Translations under genes and position numbers: made by a program
Notes under the pieces: generated by a model
The model's input: the letters and a program-made list of their open reading frames with translations, nothing else
Told to the model about the DNA's origin: nothing
The model's database searches: none
Shown: piece by piece, positions 1 to 7,044 of the stretch
Layout of the letters: each line of letters begins with the position of its first letter
Position numbering within the stretch: the stretch's first letter is position 1
Assembly: GCA_023429275.1 (NCBI GenBank)
Contig: JAEYWB010000426.1
Location: forward strand, 1 to 9,920
Direction: 5' to 3'
DNA from: Planctomycetota bacterium
GTDB taxonomy: Bacteria; Planctomycetota; Planctomycetia; Planctomycetales; Planctomycetaceae
Length of the DNA: 9,920 bases

Positions 1-1
1 G

Positions 2-460
2 GGAGAGTGGTCCAGCGCCGCGGAGACCCTCGAGGACGCGGTGGAGTTGAGCCCGAAGGAGCCGAAACTGCGGAGCCGGTGGGTCACGGCGCTCGTGGCG
101 TCAGGACAGCGGGACAAGGCCCGGGCGGAGGCGACCGCGCTGCTTCGGCTGGATCCGAAGTGGCCGGCGGGAGCGATCCGGGCGGCCGACCGGATGACCA
201 CCCAGCAGTCGTCCCGTTCCATTCTCGAGGAAGGTTACTGGCTGGGCGCTGCCGTCTCTCTGGTTTCGGATCCGCCACCGGCCGAACTGCTGGGCGTTAT
301 GGCGACCGGCGCGGAGGGGATGGGGCGGCACGAGGAGGCGCTCGCGCTGGCGGAACAGGCGCTCGCTGCGGCCAGGGCCAATGGTCAGACCAACCTGGTG
401 GAGATCATCAGCGCGCGTCGCGCCGAGTGGCGGGCCCGGTCCGAGCCGTCGAAGCAATAG
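2..460 (+). CDS. TPR-type repeat protein, C-terminal part (5' end outside window)
   Basis: The frame is open from the first bases of the window to a TAG at 458-460, so only the last 152 residues are seen. A GTG lies at 41, but the peptide encoded upstream of it (WSSAAETLEDA) continues the same helical pattern, so the gene very probably begins before the window. Visible residues form alternating amphipathic helices typical of tetratricopeptide repeats: one unit around WSSAAETLEDAVELSPKEP with the following helix LVASGQRDKARAEATALL and the closing LRLDPKWP, and a last unit near the C-terminus (GRHEEALALAEQALAAARANGQ). TPR arrays serve as protein-protein docking surfaces. The partner and any N-terminal domain cannot be known from this fragment. 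It lies on the opposite strand to the efflux cluster and is separated from it by 654 bp, so it is probably unrelated to it. Confidence 0.75.
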   Translation, partial: GEWSSAAETLEDAVELSPKEPKLRSRWVTALVASGQRDKARAEATALLRLDPKWPAGAIRAADRMTTQQSSRSILEEGYWLGAAVSLVSDPPPAELLGVMATGAEGMGRHEEALALAEQALAAARANGQTNLVEIISARRAEWRARSEPSKQ

Positions 461-800
461 AGCCGACTGTTCTGCCATCGACCCGCGGGGGTGAAAACCC
501 ATACGTGGTGCGGGCCGGCTTCCGCGAGGCCGTCCGGCCGACACGGAGCAATGGCGTTGGGCGTGGCCCGAACGGCGCTGGGTGGCACGCCCTGAAGGGA
601 CTCCTGTTCGCCCAGGGGACATGGGTTACAGTTGTACAAGGGCATCCACCCTGTCATTTCGTCGTGAGAGAAGGTCTCCTCTGTAAGAAGCCGTTTAGCC
701 GCGACGCGCAGCGGAGCGCGGGTCAGGCGGCGGTGGCAAAACCAGCCCGCGGAATCCTCTACGAGTGGGCGGCATCGCAGGCCGATCCGATGGAGTGCCG

Positions 801-911
801 CACCGGTGTGGCCCAGGTTGGCGTACCTGGGTCGTGTCAGCGATGGAAGGTTCTCGACGAGCGAACCTCGTCTGCCTGCGGCACGCAGGTCGCCCAATGG
901 GGCAACCTGCG
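801..911. other. Cluster of strong, partly mutually exclusive hairpins
   Basis: Within 111 bases there are: a palindrome CACCGGTG (801-808); a 7-bp perfect stem 812-818/825-831 with a 6-base loop; two overlapping alternatives, 848-853/863-868 and 856-861/867-872; a 6-bp stem CCTGCG 875-880 / CGCAGG 884-889 with a 3-base loop; and a stem CGCAGGT 884-890 / ACCTGCG 905-911 that continues inward as GCCC 892-895 / GGGC 900-903 over a 4-base loop. The last two share bases 884-889, so they cannot form together, an arrangement like that of attenuators and switches. The transcribed strand is unknown, since perfect stems work on either strand. Calling it an RNA is inference. Confidence 0.35.
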
Positions 912-1063
912 CCACCCAGCCGATATTTCGCGACGCGCCATCGAATAGGGTCGCTCGGCAACGCTCGACCGGGTCTTCCCGTTCGTCCAGACTGGTCCAG
1001 AACCGGCCACCCGATCTTCCCCTCTGCAAATGACGCTGGGTAACGCCCGGGATAGCCTTCGGC

Positions 1064-1079
1064 CCGGCCACCCTGCCGG
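1064..1079 (-). terminator. Possible hairpin terminator after the DUF3147-like gene
   Basis: CCGGC 1064-1068 pairs with GCCGG 1075-1079 around a 6-base loop, 35 bp beyond the stop of the leftward gene. There is no T-tract on either side, so it is at best a weak or factor-assisted terminator. Confidence 0.2.
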
Positions 1080-1114
1080 TGCACTGACATGCAATCTAGC
1101 TGGCTGTCTGGCTA

Positions 1115-1453
1115 TCAGGAGGCGGGGCCTGCGAGCATCCAGAGTCCGATCGTAATGACGGCGGCCGCGAATCCCGCCACCATTGCCGTGCCGAATCCGA
1201 GGCCAAGTCGCTCCGCAAATGCGAGCGGAACGAAGAAAGGCAATCCCAGCGGGACCAGAATCAATGTTTCGCGAGAGAGCCGTGATACGGTCTTCAGGTC
1301 GTGATCTCGAAACCATGTCATGAAGAGCGCCAGGACGCTGATGATCGGCAGCGTGAGCAGAAGTGCGCCGACCCGCGGGACGCGATGCGACACTTCCGAT
1401 ACAGCAACGACGATTGCCGCCGAGATGACGGCCTTCATGATGAGCCACGCCAT
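1115..1453 (-). CDS. DUF3147-like small integral membrane protein
   Basis: A 112-residue, very hydrophobic protein with four likely membrane segments at about residues 5-22, 28-48, 63-82 and 86-107. The N-terminal half has the pattern SExSxRxPxxGALLLTLPxxSxLA (from S19), which I recall from DUF3147-type proteins, small inner-membrane proteins of unknown function; the assignment is from memory and not tested. The ATG at 1453 is preferred because GGGAG at 1463-1467 lies 9 bases upstream. A GTG at 1477 would add eight residues (MAPRECRR) but has no ribosome binding site and would put charged residues before the first membrane segment. It lies 86 bp after the His-rich lipoprotein on the same strand and may be the last gene of the efflux operon. 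Whether it takes part in metal export is unknown. Confidence 0.7.
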   Translation of the reverse strand: MAWLIMKAVISAAIVVAVSEVSHRVPRVGALLLTLPIISVLALFMTWFRDHDLKTVSRLSRETLILVPLGLPFFVPLAFAERLGLGFGTAMVAGFAAAVITIGLWMLAGPAS

Positions 1454-1462
1454 GCGTCGACA

Positions 1463-1467
1463 CTCCC
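1463..1467 (-). promoter_or_regulatory. Ribosome binding site deciding the DUF3147-like start
   Basis: GGGAG on the minus strand, 9 bases before the ATG at 1453. It supports the shorter start over the GTG at 1477, which is preceded by a pyrimidine-rich sequence. Confidence 0.5.
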
Positions 1468-1539
1468 GTGGGGCCACCGAAGGGAGGGCAGGGCGGCTGG
1501 TTTCCGGCGGTGGGGCCGTAAACGAGTTCCCATGGTCCG

Positions 1540-2070
1540 CTACTTGTGATCGTGATCGCCGTGCGGTTCTTCCTTGAAGTCGCCGGCGTAGGGGGTTCCG
1601 TCCACTTCGCCACTGACCGAGCCAGCGAACTCGCGAACGATGCCGAGGTTCTCGTGCTGTCCGACGTAGCGGGAGGCGGCGCCGCCGGTCTCCCCCTCCA
1701 GCGGTGAAGCTTTCAGGGTCACCTGAAAGGCCGGTTCGGCGATGGTCAGAAGCAGCGACCCATCGGGGGTCTTGATGGGCGCGGGAGTTTTCTCATCACC
1801 CCCCAGGACGTAAACGACGGTCTCCTTCCTGCCGTGATCGACTGTGAATTCGATGTGATATTTCCCTCCGCCCCAGTCGGCGAGGGTCCCGTCGTGCGGG
1901 CCGGCTCCGTGGCCGCCGTGCGTGTGGCCCCCGGGTCCGTGGTCATGTCCATGATCGTCCTTCACAGTCGGTGAAGGGGATGCGGCCGGAGGGGCTGTCG
2001 GCTTCTCACAGCTTGCCAGCGTGGCAACTCCAGTCGCGAGGACTGCAGTCAGAATCGGGCGAAACGTCAT
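1540..2070 (-). CDS. Histidine-rich lipoprotein, putative periplasmic metal-binding protein
   Basis: A 176-residue protein with a lipoprotein signal: hydrophobic residues 5-20 end in the lipobox LASC with the lipidated Cys at 21. A Pro/Ala/Ser-rich linker (22-37) leads to a His cluster at residues 40-59 (H40, 42, 44, 49, 51, 54, 59), then the conserved-looking stretch PHDGTLADWGGGKYHIEFTVDH (58-79) and a beta-rich domain (about 70-165). The protein ends with a second His group, EEPHGDHDHK (167-176). The His residues suggest binding of soft or borderline metal cations (Cu, Zn, Ni, Co). That function is inferred, and I do not know a named family. The start at 2070 rather than 2124 is chosen because AAAGGAA lies 8 bases upstream and because the longer form would bury the signal peptide. 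It begins 28 bp after the RND pump stop, which implies co-transcription, and no Asp follows Cys21, so outer-membrane sorting is plausible. Confidence 0.8.
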   Translation of the reverse strand: MTFRPILTAVLATGVATLASCEKPTAPPAASPSPTVKDDHGHDHGPGGHTHGGHGAGPHDGTLADWGGGKYHIEFTVDHGRKETVVYVLGGDEKTPAPIKTPDGSLLLTIAEPAFQVTLKASPLEGETGGAASRYVGQHENLGIVREFAGSVSGEVDGTPYAGDFKEEPHGDHDHK

Positions 2071-2077
2071 TCGAAGG

Positions 2078-2084
2078 TTCCTTT
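2078..2084 (-). promoter_or_regulatory. Ribosome binding site deciding the lipoprotein start
   Basis: AAAGGAA on the minus strand, ending 7-8 bases before the ATG at 2070. It places the start so that the lipoprotein signal is N-terminal, and it leaves a 28-bp gap to the pump gene instead of an overlap. Confidence 0.6.
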
Positions 2085-2098
2085 CAAAGTGAGCTTTG

Positions 2099-5000
2099 TC
2101 AGCTCGGGGACTGGGCGTCGTCACCCTTCGAGGGTGATGCGAGGCCGGGAGGAGTCGCCGCGTGGGCGGCGTGTGTGAGCCAAGATTCCGGGTCGTCTTC
2201 GTCGTGCGTATGCCGGGCGAGCTCCGCAGCGTCCCGTCCGCTGAAGTGCCAGAAGAGTCCCGGGTGGATCAGGAATTCGCAGAACGTTGATGTCACGAGG
2301 CCGCCGAGGATGACAGTTGCCACGGGGTAAAGGATTTCACGGCCCGGTTCCTGGCCGCCCAGAACGAGCGGGATCAGTCCGATTCCGGCGGTCAGTGCGG
2401 TCATCAACACCGGAGCAAGCCGCTCCAGGCTCCCACGGACGACCATGCTGTCGGTAAACGCTTCCCCCTCTTCCTTCATCAGGTGGAAGTAGTGCGTCAC
2501 GAGCAGGATGCCGTTTCGCACGGCAATTCCCCCCAAGGAGATAAAGCCGACGAGACTCGCGACGGTCAGGTCCTGCCGGGTCATGACAAGAGCCAGCACG
2601 CCGCCGATGAACGCGGTCGGCAAGGCGTTGAGAATCTGAAGGACAATCCGAACCGACGGGAAGAGCAGCATCAGGACGACGAACATGCCGACGACGGAGA
2701 TCCCGGCGAGCACGAGGATGAGCGTCGTCGCCCGCTGCTGGCTCTCGAACTGACCGCCATACTCAATGAAGTAGCCCTGCGGCAGAGTCACGGTCCTGTC
2801 CACCCGCTCCCTGATCGCCTCGACGGCGCTGGCAAGGTCCCGTCCCTGCGTATTGCAGCGGATGACGATCCGCCGCCGGGCGTTCTCGCGGTTGACCGCA
2901 TTCGGCCCCGTTCCCTCGCCGACATCCGCAATCTGGTGAAGCTCGATCTGGCCTCGATCGCCGGGGAGGTCGATCCTCAGCTTGCCGAGGTTGGCATAGT
3001 CGGTGCGGTACTGCTCCTCGAGGCGGACAAGCAGGTCGAACCGCCGCTGCCCTTCCAGCACCTGCGATACGACCTCGCCTTGCAGGGCGGTCTGAAGGAT
3101 CGTGGCGACATAGGCGCGGGTCAGACCATAGAACGCCAGGTCGTCGGGACGAAGGCGGATATGCACCTCAGCCGTCTGCTGGATCGGTTCGACGACCGGC
3201 GGAGTCACCCCTTCGACGGACTGGATCGCCGCTCGGACCTGCTCCGCCGACTGCTGGAGGACGTCGAGGTCGTCGCCATGGATCTTGATTGCGATCTGGG
3301 CGTAAACGCCAGAGACCATGTGGCTGATCAGGTGGGCGAGAGGCTGCTCGACCTCGATGTCGACGCCGGGAGCTTCCGCGCGGAGCTGTTTGAGCAGATC
3401 CGCAAGAATCTCTTCGCGGCCACGGCGCGAGTGGGGGTTCATGCTGAGGATGTACTCGCCCGCGTTGACCGGCGCAGCGTGTTCGTCCATCTCGGCCCGG
3501 CCGGTCCTCCGGACGAAGTGCAGGATTTCCCCATCCGGATTGGCGGCCGTCTGCTGCATGGCCCGCAATCGAGCATCGATCGAGCCGGAGACCTGATTTG
3601 AAGCATCGAGCGACGATCCAGGAGGCAGGGTGACGTTGACCAGAATGCTCCCCTCGTCGAATTGAGGAAGGAAGTTCCGCCCCAGGTGCGCAAATTCCCA
3701 TGCGGCAAATGCGACCCCGACCCAGGTCGCCAGCAGCAGGAACCTTGGGAAGGCGAGGCTGATGTGGATCAGGTGTTTTGCCAGCCCCTTCAAGGCCCGG
3801 AGCACCAGTCCGTCCGATTCATGGTGGGTCGCCTTCGACCGCGGCAGGAGGTAATAGGAGAGTACCGGGGTGACCGTGAGCGAAACGAGCAGCGAGGCCA
3901 GGATCGAGACGATGTACGCCACGCCGAGCGGTGCAAACAGCCGGCCTTCCACACCGGACAGGGCAAAAAGCGGGAGGAACACCAGAATGACGACTGCCGT
4001 ACCGAAGACGATCGCGCTTCGGATCTCGCGACTGGCTTCATAGACGACCAGGAGGGCGGGCCGCGGCGTCGGAGCGGTGTTGTTCTCCTTGAGCCTCCGG
4101 AAGATGTTCTCGACGTCGACGATCGCGTCGTCGACGAGTTCGCCCATTGCCACCGCAATGCCGCCGAGCGTCATGACGTTGATCGACAGGTGAGTGCCGG
4201 TCAGGATCCCGATCATCCGGAAAACCAGGGTCGTGATGACGAGCGACAAGGGAATCGCCGTCAGCGTGATGAACGTCGTGCGGAAGTTCAGCAGAAACAG
4301 GAACAGGACGATCAGCACGAGCACGGCCCCGATCACGAGGGCTTCGGCGACATTAAAGATGCCGCGATCAATGAAGTTCTTCAGGCGGAAGAGGTCTGAA
4401 TTGACGACGAGGTCGGGGGGTAGGGTCTGCTCGACTTCTGCGAAGGCTGCCGCGATCGCGTCGGTGAGTCCGCGGGTGTCGACATGCGGCTGCTTGACGA
4501 TCGTGAAGACGACGCCGGGCTGGCCGTTGACACTGCCGTCCCCACGCTTGAACTGGCCCCCTTCGGTCACGCGGGCCACCTGGCTCAGCAGGACCGGCCG
4601 CCTGGTGTCTGCCTTGACCGGGATCTTCGCTAGGTCTTCGAGCACGACGCGGGAATCGGGCCCGAGGCGACCAAGCACCCGGATCGGCCGCTCCGTCTCG
4701 CCGGTGACCGCGAATCCGCCGCTGGTATTGATGTTACTTTCACGGAGAGCTCGCTCGACGTCCTGGAGCGTCACGCCGTACTCCAGCAAAGCAGTCGGGT
4801 CAACGAGGATCTGATACTGCTTGCGGTCGCCCCCTTGAAGGAACACTTCGGCAACACCCGTCGTCTTCAGCAGCCGCGGCCTGATGACCCAGTCGGCCAT
4901 CGTTCGAAGTTCCATCTGCCGCTGGGCTCGCGAAAGGAACCGGATCTCATGTTCCTTGCCGTCGATCCGGAGGGTCGCCGATCCAGTCATGTCCTGATCG

Positions 5001-5623
5001 TTGGCGGACGGATCCGGCCGCCACTGTACCAGCTGCGATTCGGCTGGCTTCCACTGCGTCGTGTCGTGCCGGCCGATCGGCTTCCAGGCAACGACGCGGC
5101 ATGGCACATCTGGTGTGCAGACGAGTTCGGCCATCAGCGGCGTCCCGTCAATTGCGGCGAGCGGTCCACCGGTCGGTCCCGGCTGCCGATAGACGCCGGC
5201 AATGACGATCTGCCCCATGATCGAGGCGGGGGGCGTCATCTGAGGGCGGATGCCGTCGGGAACGATCCCTTCGAGCGTCGCGAGGCGTTCCTGCACGGTT
5301 TGGCGCGCGGCGCGAATGTCCGTGGTCCAGTCGAACTCGATGAAGATCACGTTGAGGCCGGCGGTGGTCTGGCTTCGCACCGCCTGCACGCCGCTCGCAC
5401 CGAGCAATGCGATCTCGATCGGCTGGGTGACGAGGGTTTCGGCCTCTTCGGTCGCCAGCCCCGGGCACTCGGTGATGATCACCACTCGCGGCCGGTCGAG
5501 GTCCGGGAAGACGTCGATCGGCATGGATGTGGCGAGGTAGGTCCCGTAGCCGAGCATCGCCAGACTGATCACGACGATCAGCATGCGATAACGCAACGAG
5601 AACCGGATGACGGCATTGAGCAT
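2099..5623 (-). CDS. Heavy-metal efflux RND pump (CusA/CzcA family), enlarged
   Basis: A 1174-residue inner-membrane proton/cation antiporter of the HME-RND family, which moves metal cations from periplasm or cytoplasm into the adaptor/outer-membrane channel. The usual layout is visible: TM1 at about 12-32 followed by the motif MPIDVFPDLDRP (34-45), a first large periplasmic region (about 45-420), the TM2-TM6 block (about 421-595), TM7 near 625-645, a second periplasmic region (about 650-965) and TM8-TM12 (about 966-1128). The TM4 signature GELVDDAIVDVEN (494-506) has D498 and E505 at the places of the CzcA D408 and E415, but A492 at the place of D402. Family members are usually about 1020-1070 residues. 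The excess is a roughly 85-residue insertion (about 146-233, with C169 and C175) and a 45-residue cytoplasmic C-terminal tail with H1138, H1140, H1151 and H1154. It starts 11 bp after the adaptor stop with only a weak Shine-Dalgarno. The substrate metal is uncertain. Confidence 0.95.
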   Translation of the reverse strand: MLNAVIRFSLRYRMLIVVISLAMLGYGTYLATSMPIDVFPDLDRPRVVIITECPGLATEEAETLVTQPIEIALLGASGVQAVRSQTTAGLNVIFIEFDWTTDIRAARQTVQERLATLEGIVPDGIRPQMTPPASIMGQIVIAGVYRQPGPTGGPLAAIDGTPLMAELVCTPDVPCRVVAWKPIGRHDTTQWKPAESQLVQWRPDPSANDQDMTGSATLRIDGKEHEIRFLSRAQRQMELRTMADWVIRPRLLKTTGVAEVFLQGGDRKQYQILVDPTALLEYGVTLQDVERALRESNINTSGGFAVTGETERPIRVLGRLGPDSRVVLEDLAKIPVKADTRRPVLLSQVARVTEGGQFKRGDGSVNGQPGVVFTIVKQPHVDTRGLTDAIAAAFAEVEQTLPPDLVVNSDLFRLKNFIDRGIFNVAEALVIGAVLVLIVLFLFLLNFRTTFITLTAIPLSLVITTLVFRMIGILTGTHLSINVMTLGGIAVAMGELVDDAIVDVENIFRRLKENNTAPTPRPALLVVYEASREIRSAIVFGTAVVILVFLPLFALSGVEGRLFAPLGVAYIVSILASLLVSLTVTPVLSYYLLPRSKATHHESDGLVLRALKGLAKHLIHISLAFPRFLLLATWVGVAFAAWEFAHLGRNFLPQFDEGSILVNVTLPPGSSLDASNQVSGSIDARLRAMQQTAANPDGEILHFVRRTGRAEMDEHAAPVNAGEYILSMNPHSRRGREEILADLLKQLRAEAPGVDIEVEQPLAHLISHMVSGVYAQIAIKIHGDDLDVLQQSAEQVRAAIQSVEGVTPPVVEPIQQTAEVHIRLRPDDLAFYGLTRAYVATILQTALQGEVVSQVLEGQRRFDLLVRLEEQYRTDYANLGKLRIDLPGDRGQIELHQIADVGEGTGPNAVNRENARRRIVIRCNTQGRDLASAVEAIRERVDRTVTLPQGYFIEYGGQFESQQRATTLILVLAGISVVGMFVVLMLLFPSVRIVLQILNALPTAFIGGVLALVMTRQDLTVASLVGFISLGGIAVRNGILLVTHYFHLMKEEGEAFTDSMVVRGSLERLAPVLMTALTAGIGLIPLVLGGQEPGREILYPVATVILGGLVTSTFCEFLIHPGLFWHFSGRDAAELARHTHDEDDPESWLTHAAHAATPPGLASPSKGDDAQSPS

Positions 5624-5634
5624 GTTGGAAGTCT

Positions 5635-7044
5635 TCAGTGAGCGGCGTGAGTCGTACCGTCCGGGTGGACGTGCAGGCCGGGCTGTTCGCCGCTGGCCGC
5701 CTGGGCCTTCAGGACTCGATTGAGGGACGCCGCGGCGCTCTGGGCGAGGAACATTCCCGGTGTCACGTTGCCGTCGTTGGCGATGACCGCCGACTGCCGG
5801 TCCTCATAGAGGACATGGACCGGCCGGCGGTCGAACAGATCGCCGTTCTGACGGAAGACGTAAGCCTCGGGACCCTCGCGGACGATCCCTGCGGCGGGAA
5901 TGACATAGACGTCCTTGTATTCGTGGACGGGAACATGCAGGCGAGCTCGCTGCCCCGGCCGGAAACGCCAGACCATGAAGGTCTCATTACCTTTCGTGTA
6001 TCCGCGAGACTGGTTCGTCAGCGGCACGAAGAAGTCGAACGTGCGGCTCTCCGGGGAAATCGTGTTCGCCAGGTGGCGGATCTCGAACTTCTGATCCAGG
6101 GGGGGCCAGTCGTGCGAAGGGTCGTCGTCCGCGAACTCGATCGAGATCGGCCGATGTTCCTGTGCGGCATGCTCCAGCGAGTTCGCCTCCTGCTTGAACG
6201 CGTGTCCGACGACATAGAGCGACTGGTGATTCGAAAGCGTTGCCAGAAGCTGGCCTGCCTGAACCTGCTGTCCGAGCTCGACGGCCAGCTCCTGGACCTC
6301 ATAGACGAGACCACCCTGTTTCTCGGAAACCAGTTCCAGTGCGATCGGTTCCACGGAGGCGGTCGTCGATTTGACGCTGATCGCGGGGGGAGCGACGACT
6401 TCAATCGTCGAGACAAACCGCCCGTCGGCCACCTGCTCGATCTGTTCGGGCTGCAGTCCGCGGGTCAGGAGGTCCTGTCGGTAAGCGGTAATCAGCGCGT
6501 TTTGCCGCTTCAGCTGGTTCTGCAGCTCGATCACCTTGGCCTCGGGGATCGCTCCGCTCTGGACGGCGTCATGCAAGCGGTCAATCTGATTCTGGACGAG
6601 CTGCGTTTCGCGAACCGCTTTGAACAGCTCGGACTGGGTGTTCTGCAGGTACTCGCTGAACAGACGCAGCGAGAAAAGCGGCTGCCCTTCGCGGATCGTG
6701 TCCCCCTCGAAGGCGTGCACCTCCGTGACAACGCCGACGGCGGGCGACGTCACGCCGCGGTCCGACACCCCGGCGCGATCGGCAATCTCGCCGGGAATCG
6801 ACACCATCTTCCAGTACGACTGAAGCTTCGCCGGCCTTGAGACCAGGCCCAGGTTCTTCCGGGCCTGCGGACTCAACTCCAGGATACGAGGCTTTTCCTT
6901 CGGCTTTTCGTCCGGGTCACTGGCCGCGGTCGCCGGAGCGTCCGGCTTTTGGAGGAGTGGAATCCAGTAGTGGCGTGACGCAAAGCCTCCGGCCGCCGTT
7001 GCGCCGACGAGCACCAGCCAGAGAAAGTTCTTCGAGGATTTCAT
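5635..7044 (-). CDS. HlyD/CusB-type periplasmic adaptor of the metal efflux pump
   Basis: A 469-residue membrane fusion protein that would bridge the RND pump and the outer-membrane channel. Seen in order: an N-terminal membrane anchor or uncleaved signal (about 7-25), a Pro/Lys/Asp-rich linker (33-53), the first half of a barrel-sandwich (lipoyl-like) domain with the turn VHAFEGDTIREGQPLF (about 109-124), an alpha-helical coiled hairpin (about 128-200, Gln/Leu-rich), the second lipoyl half (about 245-275, with LGQQVQAGQLLATL), a beta-barrel domain (about 276-375), and a membrane-proximal domain (about 376-440) with VYVIPAAGIVREGPEAYVF. The last residues, HVHPDGTTHAAH (458-469), carry four His and may bind metal. 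The ATG at 7044 overlaps the TGA of the upstream gene (ATGA), with GAAGGA 6 bases upstream, so translation is probably coupled. Length and order fit CusB/CzcB relatives. I see no CusF-like domain. Confidence 0.92.
   Translation of the reverse strand: MKSSKNFLWLVLVGATAAGGFASRHYWIPLLQKPDAPATAASDPDEKPKEKPRILELSPQARKNLGLVSRPAKLQSYWKMVSIPGEIADRAGVSDRGVTSPAVGVVTEVHAFEGDTIREGQPLFSLRLFSEYLQNTQSELFKAVRETQLVQNQIDRLHDAVQSGAIPEAKVIELQNQLKRQNALITAYRQDLLTRGLQPEQIEQVADGRFVSTIEVVAPPAISVKSTTASVEPIALELVSEKQGGLVYEVQELAVELGQQVQAGQLLATLSNHQSLYVVGHAFKQEANSLEHAAQEHRPISIEFADDDPSHDWPPLDQKFEIRHLANTISPESRTFDFFVPLTNQSRGYTKGNETFMVWRFRPGQRARLHVPVHEYKDVYVIPAAGIVREGPEAYVFRQNGDLFDRRPVHVLYEDRQSAVIANDGNVTPGMFLAQSAAASLNRVLKAQAASGEQPGLHVHPDGTTHAAH

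Larger units (their letters stand above)
461..1114. other. Gene-free tract rich in stem-loops, between convergent genes
   Basis: No reading frame here looks like a real protein. Frames are open on both strands at once, as often happens in GC-rich DNA, with Arg-, Gly- and Pro-rich translations, no recognisable domain and no ribosome binding site. The tract lies between the ends of two convergent genes. It holds many perfect inverted repeats: GGGT-GAAA-ACCC at 489-500 (a GNRA-type tetraloop) enclosed by CCCGC 482-486 and GCGGG 510-514; GGCCGG 513-518 with CCGGCC 534-539; CCCAGGT 812-818 with ACCTGGG 825-831; AGGTTC 848-853 with GAACCT 863-868; and the alternating pair at 875-911. This could be a structured RNA, the remnant of a mobile element, or simply GC-rich intergenic DNA. 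No transposase fragment or tRNA-like pattern was seen. Confidence 0.6.

Noticed and set aside
482..514. Group II intron domain V
   Set aside because: A GAAA-capped hairpin inside a GC stem is suggestive, but the sides are asymmetric (2 versus 9 unpaired bases), the AGC triad is absent, and no reverse transcriptase gene is nearby.
7..948. Long plus-strand frame (313 codons)
   Set aside because: It overlaps the TPR-type gene in another frame, is Arg/Gly-rich with no domain, has no ribosome binding site, and exists because stop codons are rare in GC-rich DNA.
385..1071. Minus-strand frame of 228 codons across the gene-free tract
   Set aside because: It runs into the TPR gene end on the other strand and has no recognisable domain. 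Other frames of the same DNA are equally open, so it is not supported as a gene.
2483..3601. 372-codon plus-strand frame opposite the RND pump gene
   Set aside because: Antisense shadow: Asp/Arg/His-rich translation without a fold, fully inside a well-supported pump gene.
5638..6840. 400-codon plus-strand frame opposite the adaptor gene
   Set aside because: Antisense shadow of a clear HlyD-type gene. Its composition reflects the codon use of the other strand.
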